64,000 nucleotides of DNA from Pusillimonas sp. UBA3987 (lineage in GTDB: Bacteria > Pseudomonadota > Gammaproteobacteria > Burkholderiales > Burkholderiaceae_B): contig DGCD01000010.1 in the NCBI GenBank assembly GCA_002384935.1, forward strand, positions 62,001 through 126,000. Direction: 5' to 3'. This document shows, one piece after another, positions 23,375 to 32,917 of the stretch. The position numbers and the translations under genes are program-made. Within the stretch, counting starts at the first letter, position 1. Every line of letters begins with the position of its first letter. A model generated the notes under the pieces. It was not told the DNA's origin. It was given only the letters and a program-made list of their open reading frames with translations, and made no database searches.

Positions 23375-24622
23375 TTAGCTGCGCTTGAGTGCCTTAGGGT
23401 CGAACCCGGCCAGGCGCTTGTAACGCGTTGACACGGCCTCGAGTTCTGCGTGGCTCACCACATCATTGATGTTCTTGAAACCGGTTGGCGCCCGCTCATG
23501 CGCCATTTGCATGACTTGTTCCGGTCCGTTGAGACGATTGCGCAGGATAATGCCGGTGGTCGGCGGCAAGCGATCGGCCTCGTATTCTTTCAGAATGTGT
23601 TCCAGCCGGGTGCCGGGGCGATCTTGCGCGTTGCGTAAATGATCTGCCAGGCAACGGGCGTCGAGAATGGCTTGTGCGGAACCATTTGAACCAATGGGAT
23701 ATAAAGGGTGCGCGGCATCGCCCATCAGTGTCGTTCGCTGGAAAGACCATCGTGGCAAGGGGTTTTTGTCGACCAGTGGAAACTCATAAACCGCCTGCGC
23801 CTGATCAATGAGTGCGGGAATGTCGATCCAGTCCCATTTCCAGCTTTGGAACGGGCCACGAAAAACGCTTGGGTCTACTTTACGGTTCCAGTCTGTGGTG
23901 GACGGCTGCTCACCCACCGTCAGTTCTGCAATCCAGTTAACGGCACATAGTCCTTCAGGCGTATGCGGGTCAATAATCGGATACGCAACAAACTTTTCAT
24001 CCTGGTAACCGGCCATGAACATGGTGCGCCCGTCCAGAAATGGCTTGGTGTAACTGACTGCACGCCACAGCATACGACCGGAAAACTGAAATTCGTCGTT
24101 CGCCGGGTAGAAAAAACGACGAACGGCCGAATGGATGCCGTCGGCGCCTACCATGATGTCGCCGCGCACATTGTGATGTTCGCCGGTTTGGCGCTCGACA
24201 AAGGTTGCGGTTACGCCTTGATCATCCTGTGTTAATTCAGTGAATGTCATGCCGGTGCGGATACATTGGGCACCGATGCGGTCTTTAACGGCCTGGGCAA
24301 GCAGCATTTGCAGCTGGCCGCGATGAATCGACAGTTGCGGCACCGGATAACCCGCCGCGACGCCGCGCGGCTCTTGCCAGATATTCTGGCCGAACTTGTT
24401 GTAATAATGCAGGGCCGAGGTTTGCACCGCGTTGTCTGCCAGGGTGTCCAGCAGGCCGAGCTGGTCCATTTCATTGGCGGCATGGGGCAAAAGATTGATA
24501 CCGACGCCCAGTGGCTTGAGTTCCGGCACGCTTTCATAAAGCTCGCAGTCAATGCCGCGTTTATGCAGCATCAGTGCCAGTGTTAAACCTCCAATTCCTG
24601 CTCCAGCAATAATAACTTTCAA
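23375..24622 (-). CDS. FAD-dependent monooxygenase (PhzS/salicylate hydroxylase-like)
   Basis: Class A flavoprotein hydroxylase, 415 aa. The FAD-binding GAGIGG is at residues 7-12, the DG motif is GADGIHSAVRR, and the GD motif is LMGDAAHPLYPIGSNG. The proteins of this group use NAD(P)H and oxygen to hydroxylate aromatic rings; the sequence RGPFQSWKWDWIDIP and GTRLEHILKEYEADR resemble the PhzS-like flavin-dependent oxidoreductase branch. The start is TTG at 24622, supported by GGAGA seven bases upstream. No aromatic catabolic partner genes adjoin it, so substrate is unknown. Confidence 0.85.
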   Translation of the reverse strand: MKVIIAGAGIGGLTLALMLHKRGIDCELYESVPELKPLGVGINLLPHAANEMDQLGLLDTLADNAVQTSALHYYNKFGQNIWQEPRGVAAGYPVPQLSIHRGQLQMLLAQAVKDRIGAQCIRTGMTFTELTQDDQGVTATFVERQTGEHHNVRGDIMVGADGIHSAVRRFFYPANDEFQFSGRMLWRAVSYTKPFLDGRTMFMAGYQDEKFVAYPIIDPHTPEGLCAVNWIAELTVGEQPSTTDWNRKVDPSVFRGPFQSWKWDWIDIPALIDQAQAVYEFPLVDKNPLPRWSFQRTTLMGDAAHPLYPIGSNGSAQAILDARCLADHLRNAQDRPGTRLEHILKEYEADRLPPTTGIILRNRLNGPEQVMQMAHERAPTGFKNINDVVSHAELEAVSTRYKRLAGFDPKALKRS

Positions 24623-24718
24623 GATTGTTCTCCGTTTGTGCCCGCGAAATCATAACAAAAACAAGTCGTAGTTATGCCTGTGATGGTTCAGCGTCTGTTT
24701 TGTGCTGGCTCTGGATGA

Positions 24719-27283
24719 ATGCAGCTAGTCTGTTTTTATTTACGGAGTGTATCGTTGCGGGGTCGCCTTGTTGCTGTTGCCATGTTGTGTGCGGCTGGCA
24801 CGGTTCAGCTATTGCCAGTGTTACCGTCATTAAAGGCGCAGGTTGGCTTTTTTATCACCCTGTGTCTGTTAACGGTGGGGCTTAGTGCGTTATTGCGTCG
24901 TACCGGGTCGTGGTCAGCTTGTTGTGTAACGATTTTGCTGGTTGCGTGGGCGTTCGGCCTGACTTTTGCTTATGTGGCGTGGCGCGCGGAATCCCGGTTG
25001 CAAGATCGCCTGGATCCGTCGAACGAAAATCTGGTGTCTCGCGTTGAGCTGCGTGTTGCCAGCCTGCCGCGCATCAAGGCCAGAAGTCGTCAGTTTGAGG
25101 CTGAGGTACTGTCATCCCGGCCATCCGGCGTGCCTTCACGCATTATGGTGAACTGGGGGGCAAAAGGGTATGCCGGGCCGTATGCCAGCGAAGAAGGTGA
25201 GTTTGCCCCATTCCCGGAGATTATTCCAGGACAGGTCTGGAAAATGGCGTTGATATTGAAAACGCCCCATGGAGCACGCAACCCGCATGGTTTTGATTAC
25301 GAGGCCTATGTGTTTGCCGACGGCATTCGAGCGCTGGGTCGCGTGCGCGGTAATCCGAGGTACCTGAGAGACGAGGGTTGGGCGGGGCTGTCGGTTGGCG
25401 CGCAGCGCGCCCGCTATTACGTACGCAGGGCGATGTTGCCTTTTGTTGAGAATAAGTCTTATGGCGCGGTTTTGCTGGCGCTCACTATCGGCGATCAGGC
25501 CAGTGTGAGCGCCAGCGACTGGACCATTTTCAATCGCAGCGGTATCACCCATCTGGTTAGCATCAGCGGCAGCCATATTACGATGATTGCCGCAGTGGGC
25601 GGGTTGGTGGTTTTTTGGCTTTGGCGTCGCCTGTCGTGGCGCACAGTGGGCTTGTCGGAATATATTCCGGCGCGCATGGCCGCGGCGATGGTGGCATTGA
25701 CGATAGCCTGGCTGTATTGCCTGTTGGCCGGCTGGGGGGTGCCGGCACGACGCACTTTTCTGATGCTGGCGGTTATCGGTGCTGCGCAGTTTCTGCGCAT
25801 TCCGTTATCGGCTTCCCGGCTTCTAAGTGCGGTGGCCGTGATTGCGGTGTTGCTGGATCCCTGGGCGCTGCTCGCCAGCGGCTTTTGGCTTTCGTTCGGT
25901 GCCGTTGCGATTTTGCTGGCCAGCGCCGCCTGGTGGGGGCGGTTTGTGAGCAATGAGCGCGGTTCGCGTGCCCAAACTGTGATCCGGGCAGTGGTTGCCG
26001 TCACCTGCCTGCAAATGGCTATTACGGTTGGTCTGATGCCGGCGCTCGCACTCATTTTTCACGAGGTGTCGGTTGTTTCGCCCTTGGTCAATGCGTATGC
26101 CATTCCGGTCATCAGCTTTAGTGTGACCCCGCTGGCGCTTTTGCTGGCACTGTTTGCGTCATTCCTGCCGTTGATTCCGGCGCTTGCCGGTTTGTGTCAT
26201 GGCATTGCGTGGCTGGCTCATACCTTCTTCAGCTTAATGATGCAGCCAACGATTTGGCTGGCTTCATTGTCGTGGTCCAGTTTTACGGTTGCGGCAGCGC
26301 CGGTAATGCTTACCGTGCTTGCCTTACTGGGTATTGTGCTGGCCATTGCGCCTTACGGATTCCCTCTGCGTTCAATGGGTTGGGTTCTGATGCTGCCGGC
26401 GCTGACCTGGCAGCCGGGTCGTCCGGCCGAGGGCGAATGGGTGTTGTATGCGCTGGATGTTGGCCAGGGCAGTGCAGTTGTGGTGCAAACTGCAAAACAC
26501 CTATTACTTTTTGATAGTGGTTTACGGCACAGTGCTCAGTCGGATCAGGGTATGCGAACCATCGTGCCTTTCCTGCGTTCGCTGGGTGAGCGTGATGTCG
26601 ATATTATGGTGGTCTCGCATGCTGATATTGATCATGCCGGCGGGGTGCGTTCGGTACTGGAAAGTCATGCTGTCCAGCAATCGTTTTCGTCGTTCCCTCT
26701 AGGCCGTTATCTGTCGATTGAAGCAGGTCGCTTGCAGCAGGCATTTTTGTTGCAGAATGCACCATTGGCGCAGTCTCCATGCCGTTACGGGACAAGCTGG
26801 ACGATGGATGGGGTGACATTCTCTTTTTTATGGCCGTTAAAGCACAATGTGCCGGCGCAGGCGGGTTCGAAAATACGTAACGCCGCTTCATGTGTATTGC
26901 GTATTCAGGGGGGGTACCATGCAGCTTTGCTACCCGGTGATATTGGTAAAGCGCAAGAGGATGCCTTGGTTGATCGTGGACTGCAGCGCATCGATGTCGT
27001 GGTGGCGCCCCATCATGGATCAGTCAGGTCTTCAACGCCCGATTTTGTGGCTGCTGCCGGTGCGCAACATGTTCTGGTTCAGGCCGGCCTGATGAACCGT
27101 TATGGTCATCCGGCCTCACAAACCGTGGCGCGCTGGGAAAATGCCGGCGCAATTGTGTGGCGCTCGGATCGTGACGGGGCTGTCACCGTGCATTCACGAC
27201 AAAACGGCTTATCGGTTCGGGCCGAGCGCCAGACCCGCCGACGTTACTGGCAACACACCATGCCCCATAAGGACCTGCAGTAG
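24719..27283 (+). CDS. comEC: DNA internalisation competence protein ComEC/Rec2
   Basis: Inner-membrane channel and nuclease of natural transformation, 854 aa. The N-terminus holds hydrophobic helices and an OB-like region, then the competence domain with many helices (GITHLVSISGSHITMIAA is its hallmark). The C-terminal part from about residue 575 is a metallo-beta-lactamase domain: DVGQGSAVVVQT, HADIDHAGG (about residue 634), LPGDIGK and APHHGS. All domains look intact. The ATG at 24719 lacks a strong ribosome binding site. A yifB/ComM homologue occurs at 55.7 kb; together they suggest, without proving, a capacity for DNA uptake. Confidence 0.93.
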   Translation: MQLVCFYLRSVSLRGRLVAVAMLCAAGTVQLLPVLPSLKAQVGFFITLCLLTVGLSALLRRTGSWSACCVTILLVAWAFGLTFAYVAWRAESRLQDRLDPSNENLVSRVELRVASLPRIKARSRQFEAEVLSSRPSGVPSRIMVNWGAKGYAGPYASEEGEFAPFPEIIPGQVWKMALILKTPHGARNPHGFDYEAYVFADGIRALGRVRGNPRYLRDEGWAGLSVGAQRARYYVRRAMLPFVENKSYGAVLLALTIGDQASVSASDWTIFNRSGITHLVSISGSHITMIAAVGGLVVFWLWRRLSWRTVGLSEYIPARMAAAMVALTIAWLYCLLAGWGVPARRTFLMLAVIGAAQFLRIPLSASRLLSAVAVIAVLLDPWALLASGFWLSFGAVAILLASAAWWGRFVSNERGSRAQTVIRAVVAVTCLQMAITVGLMPALALIFHEVSVVSPLVNAYAIPVISFSVTPLALLLALFASFLPLIPALAGLCHGIAWLAHTFFSLMMQPTIWLASLSWSSFTVAAAPVMLTVLALLGIVLAIAPYGFPLRSMGWVLMLPALTWQPGRPAEGEWVLYALDVGQGSAVVVQTAKHLLLFDSGLRHSAQSDQGMRTIVPFLRSLGERDVDIMVVSHADIDHAGGVRSVLESHAVQQSFSSFPLGRYLSIEAGRLQQAFLLQNAPLAQSPCRYGTSWTMDGVTFSFLWPLKHNVPAQAGSKIRNAASCVLRIQGGYHAALLPGDIGKAQEDALVDRGLQRIDVVVAPHHGSVRSSTPDFVAAAGAQHVLVQAGLMNRYGHPASQTVARWENAGAIVWRSDRDGAVTVHSRQNGLSVRAERQTRRRYWQHTMPHKDLQ

Positions 27284-27333
27284 CTTGCGTCCGGGTTCGT
27301 TACAATGACTTTTCGATCTGTGCCCGAGCCAAA

Positions 27334-28179
27334 ATGAAAAATGTTGAACTCAACGCCGATTTGCATTGCCACTCCAGTCAGTCCGACGGTGTGCTGGCGC
27401 CGCGTGAGCTGGCGTTGCGCGCCGCGCGGCAAGGGGTGCAAATCTGGTCGCTGACCGATCACGATGAGTTGTCCGGTTTAATGACAGCGGGTGCCGTTGC
27501 CAGCGAGCAGGGCCTTCAGTTTGTCCCTGGTGTGGAAATTTCAGTTACCTGGATGAATCGCACGATTCACATCGTTGGGTTGAACATTGACCCGGCCAAT
27601 GCACAATTGGTAACCGGGCTGGAAGATATACGACTTCGGCGTGGCGAGCGTGCACGGGCAATGGGCGATAAGCTTGAAAAGCTGGGCTTTGCGGGCTGTT
27701 ACGAAGGCGCCTTGAGCTACGCGAGCAATGCGTTGTTGCTGAGCCGCACGCATTTTGCCCGTTTTATGCTGGAGCAGGGCTATTGCAGCCGGTTGCAGCA
27801 AGTTTTCGATTTATATCTGGGCGAGGGAAAGCCGGGGTTTGTGGGGGCGCAATGGGCCTCGCTGGAGCAGGCGCTTGGCTGGATTCATGCCTCCGGCGGC
27901 GTGGCGGTCGTGGCGCATCCAGGGCGTTACCGCCTGTCTTCAAACCAGTTCGATGCACTGTTTGACGCGTTCCGCGATCTTGGCGGTGACGCAATTGAAG
28001 TGGTCACGGGTAGCCATTATCCCGCTCAATACCTGGAATATGCCAATGTGGCGCGGCGATATGGTTTTCTTGCTTCGCGCGGGTCCGACTTTCACAGCCC
28101 TGGCGAAAGCCGCATTGATCTTGGCCAATTGCCTCAGTTGCCGCCGGGGCTGGATCCGGTCTGGTCGGCCTGGTTATAG
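27334..28179 (+). CDS. PHP-domain phosphoesterase, RNase AM/YciV family
   Basis: A 281-aa polymerase-and-histidinol-phosphatase (PHP) domain protein. Metal-binding residues occur in ADLHCHSSQSDG (His11, His13, Asp18) and LTDHDEL (Asp42, His43), with further ligands in FVPGVEIS, VAVVAHPGRYR and SRGSDFHSPGE. E. coli YciV (RNase AM, Rnm) is a 3',5'-nucleoside bisphosphate phosphatase and 5'-3' exoribonuclease acting on rRNA ends and short RNAs. This is the same family and similar length. It overlaps the convergent membrane-protein gene by 46 bp. Confidence 0.9.
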   Translation: MKNVELNADLHCHSSQSDGVLAPRELALRAARQGVQIWSLTDHDELSGLMTAGAVASEQGLQFVPGVEISVTWMNRTIHIVGLNIDPANAQLVTGLEDIRLRRGERARAMGDKLEKLGFAGCYEGALSYASNALLLSRTHFARFMLEQGYCSRLQQVFDLYLGEGKPGFVGAQWASLEQALGWIHASGGVAVVAHPGRYRLSSNQFDALFDAFRDLGGDAIEVVTGSHYPAQYLEYANVARRYGFLASRGSDFHSPGESRIDLGQLPQLPPGLDPVWSAWL

Positions 28180-28934
28180 TTTGAACGTCCGAAGATACTC
28201 ATGTAAGTGGGATAGAAGCTGCAATACAGAATGGCGGCGATCACCAGGTTGATCGGCGTCATAATCAATTGGGCTATTGTTGCCGAAAGCCCGGAGGCTG
28301 CCAGCACATTACCCAGTGTTTGGGCAACGAAAAACAAGCCGATCCAGGTCGCACCATACAACAGAAAGGGGAATTTGTTTCTCCAGCATGCAACCATGGA
28401 AAAGAACAAGGCCTGTGACATTTTCAGGCGATGCCAGCCAATCAGTGCTGGTGCGTGCCAGAACAGCGCCGAAATAAGGATGTAAAGCAGGCCGAATGTC
28501 AGAAACGGACCTTGAATGGCAGACATAAGGGCCGCTTCATCCAATGTCTCGCTGTTGAGAGTCGACATGATTTGATCCAGGAATGGCAGGGTTGCAATGA
28601 ATCCTGCTGCCAGGCAGCACGCCAGATAGGCTAACCCCAGCCGGATCAAGCCCCCGCGCGCCTGTGCGTCTTTCAGTGGTTTAAGCCACATGCCCGGTAA
28701 CATGGGCGTGCCTGCCTCGATGTGGCGGCATGCGTTCAATGTAATGTAGGTTAATGAAGGCATGGCCGCGATCAGGAATATCTGGCCGAACAGTGGAATG
28801 AGGTAGGTGAGCGTGATCAGCAGACCTGTCATCAGGCTCCAGAAGAACATTGCCAATGGTTGGCGTCGGAAAAGATTGAATCCGTCGATGATCCATTGCC
28901 ATCCGGCGGTGATTGGGAGTATGGCCGCTTGCAT
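28134..28934 (-). CDS. BPSS1780-like polytopic membrane protein
   Basis: A 266-aa inner-membrane protein of unknown function with about six hydrophobic segments, for example LAMFFWSLMTGLLITLTYLI near residue 25 and LAYLACCLAAGFIATLPFL near residue 105. The ATG at 28934 is two bases after the thrB stop, so it is co-transcribed and probably coupled with thrB. The same arrangement after thrB is common in Burkholderiales, where the family is called BPSS1780. The start MQAAILPITAGWQWI fits the family; a long upstream frame extension lies within thrB. The 3' end overlaps the convergent PHP gene. Confidence 0.8.
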   Translation of the reverse strand: MQAAILPITAGWQWIIDGFNLFRRQPLAMFFWSLMTGLLITLTYLIPLFGQIFLIAAMPSLTYITLNACRHIEAGTPMLPGMWLKPLKDAQARGGLIRLGLAYLACCLAAGFIATLPFLDQIMSTLNSETLDEAALMSAIQGPFLTFGLLYILISALFWHAPALIGWHRLKMSQALFFSMVACWRNKFPFLLYGATWIGLFFVAQTLGNVLAASGLSATIAQLIMTPINLVIAAILYCSFYPTYMSIFGRSNYNQADQTGSSPGGN

Positions 28935-28936
28935 TA

Positions 28937-29917
28937 TTACGCTTCGATTGTGGGTAGTTCCGGATTTTTGCCATTGCGTCGTGCCTGAAGCACAACTTCG
29001 AAATGGCGGGGATCGTGCGGCTTGAGTGTTTGGGCGGGTCGTGGCAGGAAATAGTCGTATAACCGCGAAACCCAGAAGCGCAGCGCAGCCGACTGCAGAA
29101 TCAGCGGCCAGGCTTGTTGCTCGGCATCGCTGAATGGTCGAACTTGTGCGTAGGCCTGCAGCCAGGCATGTGCTTTGCCCTGGTCGAACTCCCCGGTGTT
29201 GCGGTGTATGCACCAGTCATTCAGGCTGATGGCGACGTCGAACAGCCAGGTGTCGCAGCCGGCAAAGTAAAAATCGATCAGTCCGCCCATCCGGGGTTGC
29301 TCATAGGTGCCGTCGAACAGAACGTTGTCGCGGAACAGGTCGCAGTGTGCAGGCCCATAAGGAAGGCTTTGGTAAAGCTCGGTTTGCGCAAAATCCGATT
29401 GTTCTTTCAAGACAGCTTGAATAAGCGCATTTTGTGCCGGCGTAAGAAAGGTCAGCAATTTGGGAATGGTTTCCTGCCACCATGAAAGACCTCGCAAATT
29501 GGGCTGATGCATGGAAAACGAAGCACCCGCCAAATGCGTTTTTGCCAACGTGTGCCCGGCCAGTGCGCAGTGGCGCTCACCGGGGTCGGGTTCGTAACCG
29601 CCCGAAAGACGCGTGACAATGGCGCAGGGTTTTCCGTGCAGCGTTGTTAAACGTTGTCCATTCTTGTTTGTTTGCGGTTCGGGGACGGGAATGCCACGCT
29701 CGGCCAAATGGTGCATGAGCTCAATATAGAAAGGCAACTGTTCGAAAGTTAGTACTTCAAACAGCGTAAGAACATACTCTGCGCCGGTCGTGCTCAAAAA
29801 ATAATTGGTGTTCTCGATTCCGGCGGTAATTCCTCGAAGAGAAACCAGCTTACCCAGGTCGAACTGCGTCAATAATGTTTCTGCGTCGGTTTCGGATACG
29901 GAAGTAAATACGGCCAT
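28937..29917 (-). CDS. thrB: Homoserine kinase, APH-fold type
   Basis: Phosphorylates homoserine in threonine synthesis. The 326-aa protein is the ThrB form with aminoglycoside-phosphotransferase fold, typical of beta- and some alphaproteobacteria, not the GHMP kinase of E. coli. The Brenner motif is GPAHCDLFRDNVLF (His, Asp and Asn catalytic) and the metal-binding aspartate is in GLIDFYFAGCD. The N-terminus MAVFTSVSETDAETLL is standard for Burkholderiales. A BPSS1780-like gene follows after two bases. Divergent from dusA with about 105 bp between. Confidence 0.94.
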   Translation of the reverse strand: MAVFTSVSETDAETLLTQFDLGKLVSLRGITAGIENTNYFLSTTGAEYVLTLFEVLTFEQLPFYIELMHHLAERGIPVPEPQTNKNGQRLTTLHGKPCAIVTRLSGGYEPDPGERHCALAGHTLAKTHLAGASFSMHQPNLRGLSWWQETIPKLLTFLTPAQNALIQAVLKEQSDFAQTELYQSLPYGPAHCDLFRDNVLFDGTYEQPRMGGLIDFYFAGCDTWLFDVAISLNDWCIHRNTGEFDQGKAHAWLQAYAQVRPFSDAEQQAWPLILQSAALRFWVSRLYDYFLPRPAQTLKPHDPRHFEVVLQARRNGKNPELPTIEA

Positions 29918-30022
29918 GTCACCACGAGTAATTCAGACATAAAGGTCTGATTTTAGACTACGGCGCAAGATCATGCGGGCGACCACGTTAAAATATCCGG
30001 ATATTGTCATTCAAGGTGTGTT

Positions 30023-31057
30023 GTGCAGGTTCTAGCGCAAGAAAACCCGTTTAGTTCATCTCATTTTCGCGCGGGCAGCGAAGGTTGGCGTATTTGCGTC
30101 GCCCCCATGATCGACGTGACCGATCGTCATTGCCGGTACTTCCATCGTCTGCTGGCGCCGCATGTGCGTCTTTATACTGAAATGATCACGACGGGCGCGA
30201 TCGAATTCGGGAATCGATCGCGTTTACTTGATTTTAATGCTGCAGAGCATCCTGTTGCCCTGCAGCTTGGCGGCAGCGAGCCTGCCGCCCTGGCCGCGTC
30301 TGCGCGGGCTGGCCAGCAGTGGGGATACGACGAAATCAACCTGAATTGCGGTTGCCCATCGGAGCGTGTTCAGAAAGGCGCGTTTGGCGCATGCCTGATG
30401 GCCGAGGCGAGCCTGGTGGCCGATTGCATCAAGGCCATGCAAGATGCGGTTACCGTTCCGGTTACCGTTAAACACCGCTTGGGGCTTGATTACGACGAGT
30501 CTTACGATATGGTGCGTGATTTTGTCGGCACTTTGTATCAGGTGGGGTGCCGTGTATTCATTGTGCATGCCCGCAATGCGGTATTGAAGGGTCTGAGCCC
30601 CAAAGACAATCGTGAGAAACCGCCTTTGCGATACAGCATGGCCGAACAGTTGCGGCACGACTTTCCCGAAGCGATTTTCGTGCTCAATGGCGGGATTGCC
30701 CAGGTTGAGCAATCGGTTTCATTGCTGCAGCGATTCGATGGCGTTATGCTGGGCAGGGCTGCCTGGCACGACCCGGCTGTTCTGTCGGCGCTGTCTGCAT
30801 ATTTGTGGCCGGCAAGCTCGGTGCCACACGAGGCGCAAGTGGTGCAGCACATGGTTGACTATGCCGATGCACAGGTGCGGCAAGGCGTTCCCTTGCGCAT
30901 GGTGGTCAGGCCCATGCTGGGCTGGTTGTCCGGCCGCCCTGGGGCCAGGCGCTGGCGTCAGATGCTGTCTGATCCTGTCCATTTGAATGAGCAGGATCCC
31001 ATGTTGATTATCCGGGCCTACGAGCAGGTGAGTGGTTCTCGTACCGTTAGTGTTTAG
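30023..31057 (+). CDS. dusA: tRNA-dihydrouridine synthase A
   Basis: FMN enzyme that reduces uridine to dihydrouridine in the tRNA D-loop (U20/U20a for DusA). It is 344 aa from a GTG at 30023 with AAGG seven bases upstream. It has CVAPMIDVTDRHCRYF, TEMITTGAI, and the catalytic cysteine Cys111 in LNCGCPSERVQKGAFG; DNREKPPLRY is a DusA-specific stretch that separates it from DusB and DusC. The 3' end overlaps the convergent CBS-domain gene by 11 bp. Confidence 0.95.
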   Translation: MQVLAQENPFSSSHFRAGSEGWRICVAPMIDVTDRHCRYFHRLLAPHVRLYTEMITTGAIEFGNRSRLLDFNAAEHPVALQLGGSEPAALAASARAGQQWGYDEINLNCGCPSERVQKGAFGACLMAEASLVADCIKAMQDAVTVPVTVKHRLGLDYDESYDMVRDFVGTLYQVGCRVFIVHARNAVLKGLSPKDNREKPPLRYSMAEQLRHDFPEAIFVLNGGIAQVEQSVSLLQRFDGVMLGRAAWHDPAVLSALSAYLWPASSVPHEAQVVQHMVDYADAQVRQGVPLRMVVRPMLGWLSGRPGARRWRQMLSDPVHLNEQDPMLIIRAYEQVSGSRTVSV

Positions 31058-31526
31058 GCGGTGCGGTTCTGTTGTTTTCTTCGTCCAGTTCGGTTGGCCA
31101 GTCGCGGATGTAGGCTTTAAGCATGTTATTTTCGAAACGCTGTGCGGCAACGATGGCCTGTGCCATGTCGTAGAACGAAATAACGCCCAGCAAAACCGGG
31201 CCGTCCATAACGGGCATGTAGCGTGCATGCTTGTCGAGCATCAGGCGCTGGACCTCTTCGGCACTGGTGTTTGGCGTGACGCTGACAGGGGCATCGTCCA
31301 TGATGCTGCGAATGGTGAAATCGCCTGTGGCGCCGCCGTTGGTGTGTAAATGACGAATGATTTCGCGGAAGGTCACCATGCCAACCAGCTCCCCGTGCTC
31401 CATAATAACCAGCGACCCGATGTCCTGCTCGGCCATGGTCTCAAGTGCCTGTTTAACGGGGGTTTCCGGTGTGGCGGTATAAAGCGTATGGCCTTTAACC
31501 CGCAATATTTCACTAACTTTAAGCAT
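31047..31526 (-). CDS. Protein of two CBS domains
   Basis: A 159-aa stand-alone CBS pair. The first CBS domain covers roughly residues 5-68 (LYTATPETPVKQALETMAEQ) and the second roughly 72-132 (MDDAPVSVTPNTSAEEVQRL). CBS pairs bind adenosine nucleotides and act as energy or redox sensors; no enzymatic domain is attached. The start at 31526 overlaps the end of the upstream YihY gene by eight bases, so the two are coupled. A charged C-terminal tail (TELDEENNRTAPPKH) follows. The target is unknown. Confidence 0.87.
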   Translation of the reverse strand: MLKVSEILRVKGHTLYTATPETPVKQALETMAEQDIGSLVIMEHGELVGMVTFREIIRHLHTNGGATGDFTIRSIMDDAPVSVTPNTSAEEVQRLMLDKHARYMPVMDGPVLLGVISFYDMAQAIVAAQRFENNMLKAYIRDWPTELDEENNRTAPPKH

Positions 31527-32865
31527 GATGCGTCTCCCCGGACTTCGATGTAATTTCTTTATTCTCCAACAATTCGGTCTTTTCCGATAGCGGGATTGTT
31601 TCGTCGAACACGTCTTCCAGCGTTATGTTGGGGCAATCCGACAAAGCATGTGCGACGGCTTTGAGCAGGAAAGGATCTTCCCGCAGTTCCAATTGATCGC
31701 GGTCGATCAGGAATTGGTCGATGAGGGCAGACAGTTTCGTTTCGCGTATGTCGCTTGCCAGCACCCAGTGATCCATACCTTTTTCCTGTGTCGGCACCAC
31801 GATACCCAGATGTTTCAGGGCGCGTAATACCGAGAGTAATTCGTTTGCGTGCAGACGCAGGTGCGCACCCAGAAACCGCGTACTTCGGCCTGGATTTGGG
31901 GTGTTCTGGGCGCTGCGCAAAAGGCGCAGAATACGCACGGCATCGATAAAAGCGGCGCCTGTTTTGCGCTTTTCCGCCCATCGGCGCAAGCGCAACGAGG
32001 GCAGGGTGGCAGCGACAGTGGCACCAAACAGAATGACCAGCCACGATAAATAAATCCAAAGCAGAAAAATAGGCAACGTGGCAAAAGCGCCATAAATAAT
32101 GGTGTAAGAGGGAAATTGCGTGATGTAAAAAGCAAACCCGGATTTCATGATTTCCAGCACAATGGCCGTGCCGAAGCCGCCGGCCAGCGCATCGCGCCAG
32201 AAAACATGGCGGTTGGGAACAAAGACGAACAAAGCACTGAACGCGAGCCCGGTAATGACAACAGGGATGACTGACAGTGCAAACCGCAGGGAGCGGGCAA
32301 CTTGCCCAACATCAAACGCCGATTGCTGCGCAAGGAACGAGGTGGCCCACAGGCTGGCGCCCGCAAGAATGGGGCCCGCGGAGATAATGGCCCAATAAAC
32401 CAGAATGCGTTGTGGTAACGGGCGCTGCTGCTCAACCTGCCAGATATCGTTCAGCACGGTGTCGATGGCCATGATGAGCATGATCGATACGACCAACAGG
32501 AACACCGTGCCGATGGCGGTAAGACCGGAGGCTTGTTCGGCGAACATGTTCAAGTAGCGCATGACCGTCTCAGACACGGTCGGCGGCATCAGGCTGTTCA
32601 CCAGGAAATTTTCCAGTGCGTCGCGAAATTCGGAAAACAGCGGGAAAGCGGTAAACAATGACAGGAAAACTGCCAGCATGGGCACCAGGGCCAGTACCGT
32701 GGTGAAGGTCAGGCTTGAAGCAACCTGGGTCAGCTTCTTGTCTTGCGCGTGCGCAGAGGCATACGCCAGCACCTTTGCTGCATCGTGCCATTTCTGGCTC
32801 AATTTAGCCTTGGTGTCCAACGTGTCGTTATCCTGATCGGCGGGTTGCGTCGACTTTGTACTCAT
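31519..32865 (-). CDS. YihY/BrkB family inner-membrane protein
   Basis: A 448-aa protein with about six transmembrane helices in residues 50-300 (for example TAIGTVFLLVVSIMLIMAID and LPIFLLWIYLSWLVILFGAT). The conserved QVASSLTFTTVLALVPMLAV places it in the YihY/BrkB family, once misnamed ribonuclease BN. The C-terminal 130 residues look like a soluble winged-helix-like domain, present in the longer betaproteobacterial members. Its function is not settled in the literature known to me. It is coupled to the downstream CBS-pair gene by an 8-bp overlap and divergent from the DUF2069 gene with 52 bp between. Confidence 0.86.
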   Translation of the reverse strand: MSTKSTQPADQDNDTLDTKAKLSQKWHDAAKVLAYASAHAQDKKLTQVASSLTFTTVLALVPMLAVFLSLFTAFPLFSEFRDALENFLVNSLMPPTVSETVMRYLNMFAEQASGLTAIGTVFLLVVSIMLIMAIDTVLNDIWQVEQQRPLPQRILVYWAIISAGPILAGASLWATSFLAQQSAFDVGQVARSLRFALSVIPVVITGLAFSALFVFVPNRHVFWRDALAGGFGTAIVLEIMKSGFAFYITQFPSYTIIYGAFATLPIFLLWIYLSWLVILFGATVAATLPSLRLRRWAEKRKTGAAFIDAVRILRLLRSAQNTPNPGRSTRFLGAHLRLHANELLSVLRALKHLGIVVPTQEKGMDHWVLASDIRETKLSALIDQFLIDRDQLELREDPFLLKAVAHALSDCPNITLEDVFDETIPLSEKTELLENKEITSKSGETHHA

Positions 32866-32917
32866 TGATATTGTGGTCTCTCGAGACGCGGCTTGGCATT
32901 CGGGTAATAATACCAGT

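Noticed and set aside
28935..29213. N-terminal extension of the BPSS1780-like protein
   Set aside because: It lies wholly inside thrB in another frame and has no hydrophobic pattern fitting the family.
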